Assembly (NCBI RefSeq): GCF_001949145.1
Contig: NW_019091406.1
Span: 1,070,742 to 1,134,741 of the forward strand
Origin: Acanthaster planci
Taxonomy: Eukaryota; Echinodermata; Asteroidea; Valvatida; Acanthasteridae
Length of the DNA: 64,000 nucleotides
Direction of reading: 5' to 3'
The notes under the pieces were generated by a model. It made no database searches. It saw only the letters and a list, made by a program, of their open reading frames with translations, and was not told the origin of the DNA. The position numbers and the translations under genes are program-made. Of this stretch, positions 62,290 to 64,000 are shown one piece after another. Within the stretch, counting starts at the first letter, position 1; each line of letters starts with the position of its first letter.

Positions 62290-63600
62290 TCATGACACGG
62301 ACGCCACAGAGGGCGACTTCTCCGATTTCTTCTCGGCGCTTGGCTGCAACTCGGCGTCCTCCACCGACATAACCTTGGAGTTGCCGTTGACTTTGACGAC
62401 GACGCAGGCGATAAGGGCTATCACTAAGACTAAAGCGGCCACGCCACCCACTGCAATGCCGGCAATGGCACCGACTGACAGTCCTTCATCAATGGATAAT
62501 GCAATGACACAAAAAAAATCACAAAATCAGCCATAGCAACAAGACCCGATTTACAAAACTAACTCAGGAGGCCATTTACCAATGATGCATTGGTACAAAA
62601 GCCCCCCATTTATTTTACTGACGTTAAAGGCACGTTTCCATGATTTTGTACGTTTAAGGGTGCGTTGCGTACAGATCCGCTATTTGTACGTTTCACTTTC
62701 TCGGACATAAAAAGTTAACATTGACATAACACACGTGCATGTAGCCCAGGTTATGGCGTTTCGTCATTGGCCGTTCGTATGATTACTGCACTTTCGCGTA
62801 ATCCACTGTAAGCGAGCGATCTATCCACTGCGGCCAAGCAAGTGCACAAACACCGTTTTCGCCGGTGTTTTTCGTCAAAGCTAACAGCGACCTCATGATA
62901 TGCGTATCACGCTGGCCGCATAAGGTCGCTGTTTGTCATGATTTCCCCGCTGCACACATCCCGACTCTGTCCACGCACCGTACGTGCCTACAGTGAGTGC
63001 ACTGTCTGGGCCAGGCCGCAGCGTTTTGTTCGCTTTACAGTGTATTATTAGGCGACTGTTCCGTCACCATACGGACGGCCAATGACGCACGCCTTGCACT
63101 GAGCAAGGTAACGTTCTTTGCGTTTGGCTGTCAAAATCGCACCGGGAGCGATTTTACACACACGTAACACTTGGCGTGAGTGTTTAAGCGCATATGGAAA
63201 GGCGCCTTAAAATGCAGGCGAGAAGGCTTTGGAAAATAGCCCCTATTCATCCCTCTGCTATCGTTGTTTTGGAGGACACTTATGCAAGACCTGTTTGGCT
63301 GTTTTACATCACGTATACAGATGCATTTTGTGTCCGTATTTTGTTGAGTGGATGCGAGTACTTAGATTATTGTGAATTGATCACCTTGGCTCAAAACAAC
63401 AGGAGTCTGAATATATTTTTCCTATTATTCTAAAAAATAACCAGAACGGTGTTATGCGCCATGCAGGGCAGCCTATAGATTAATCAATATAACGTCAGTA
63501 AGATCTCGAAAAAACAAATCTCTGTGTGATTAAGTATTCTTTATCAGAAAAGTAAATAAAGCAGTGACGTGTCTGAACTTACCAGCTATTTTGGAAACCG
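62290..63600 (-). CDS. Divergent paralog D: 3' part of a mucin-like membrane protein gene (5' end off window)
   Basis: Two exons are visible. A terminal exon at 62483-62290 begins after ...GATGAAG and encodes a membrane helix (LSVGAIAGIAVGGVAALVLV, then IALIACVVVKV) and a 30-residue polar tail rich in Ser, Glu and Lys that ends in VASVS and a TGA. Upstream, an 18-nt microexon (63600-63583) sits between a strong acceptor (tttgttttcacag) and a strong donor (CTG|GTAAGT). Read in phase 1 it gives VSKIA and joins to the terminal exon as Gly. The layout (phase-1 microexon, then a helix with GAIAGI) matches genes A-C. The intron holds a TTAA-flanked element. The signal and mucin exons would lie beyond 64000. 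The longer tail could carry a sorting or phosphorylation signal, but no motif is certain. Confidence 0.65.
62628..63206. mobile_element. TTAA-flanked inverted-repeat element (MITE), about 579 bp, in the gene D intron
   Basis: TTAA lies at both ends (62624-62627 and 63207-63210). The ends pair as AGGCACGTTTCCATG against GGCGCCTTTCCATATG, followed by TTTAA/TTAAA. A deeper inverted pair, GGCGTTTCGTCATTGGCCGT near 62757 and its reverse complement near 63085, is better conserved. It is CpG-rich compared with its surroundings. TTAA target sites suggest a piggyBac-type origin. It has no coding capacity. Confidence 0.6.
63583..63600 (-). CDS. 18-nt microexon of gene D
   Basis: It has a long pyrimidine tract ending cacag, then 18 bases, then GTAAGT. 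Phase 1 on both sides puts VSKIA directly before the membrane exon. Confidence 0.6.
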
Positions 63601-63915
63601 CTGTGAAAACAAAGAGAAAAACAAAGAGAAATTTTCAACGTTAATTGGCAACATTTTCCAACAAGAGGGACTACTGAGGACTATTTCTATGAGAACTATT
63701 CCTATGATCATGAATACAACGTGTCACCGAAAAGCGCCAGGAATACTAGCATGTACCTAATAATTTAATTGTGCTCCAATAAGAGGAAACCTGGTCAACT
63801 TTAAGATGTTTAAATTTCAAGAGTATGTATACTTTCTACAGTAAAAATAAACGTCGGAAACCTCTTGCAAGCATTCACAAACAAAGCCTGATTAACATAC
63901 GACGATAAAAAGTTT

Positions 63916-63992
63916 GATAGGCTGCTCGTTGAAAACGGTTGTCGTATTGCCTCTGTTATATAAGCCATAGGATTGTTTTCATGTAGCAAGTT
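63916..63992 (+). repeat. Dispersed repeat, copy 2
   Basis: Matches 23813-23890: GGCTGCTCGTTGAAAACGGT, then TGTCGTATTGCC and CATAGGATTGTTTTCATGTA. Confidence 0.65.
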
Positions 63993-64000
63993 CAGTTTAG

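Overview
The window is animal nuclear DNA, not bacterial. Genes are split by GT-AG introns, intergenic space is large, and several eukaryotic transposon classes are present, together with an assembly gap of 432 N. Tandem segmental duplication and the mix of Penelope-like, hAT-like, tRNA-derived SINE and tyrosine-recombinase sequences suggest a marine invertebrate, possibly a deuterostome. I cannot name the species.

All well-supported genes lie on the minus strand, so transcription runs from high to low coordinates. The main content is a head-to-tail family of short mucin-like type I membrane proteins. Three complete copies sit inside three related segmental duplicons: A about 6955-21030, B about 26135-39000, C about 42600-58820. 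Each gene has a 52-nt signal-peptide exon, one Ser/Thr-rich mucin exon of variable length (534, 444 and 288 nt), a 21-nt microexon (present in A and B, deleted in C) and a 158-nt exon carrying one transmembrane helix and a very short tail. Every intron is phase 1, so exons can be lost or skipped without breaking frame. Predicted proteins are 254, 224 and 165 residues. A more distant relative (D) enters at the right edge with an 18-nt microexon and a transmembrane exon that has a longer tail.

The left edge holds another secreted-protein gene with the same phase-1 signal exon: a 61-nt first exon at 6172-6232 that joins in frame to a 1755-nt exon running off the window. It encodes a low-complexity, histidine-rich, N-glycosylation-rich chain.

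Between and within the duplicons lie a broken tyrosine-recombinase gene (22280-23428), a broken Penelope-like retroelement with reverse transcriptase and GIY-YIG remnants (39586-41471), a non-autonomous hAT-like element with an 8-bp target duplication inside C (51680-53869), a TTAA-flanked inverted-repeat element inside gene D (62628-63206), smaller MITE and foldback elements, three SINE copies and a 31-bp tandem repeat. A SINE shared by B and C but not A, set against A-C tracts of very high identity, indicates that the duplicons have exchanged sequence.

The biological theme is a rapidly diversifying, modular cell-surface mucin cluster. Its function (surface barrier, recognition, adhesion or gamete interaction) cannot be read from the sequence.
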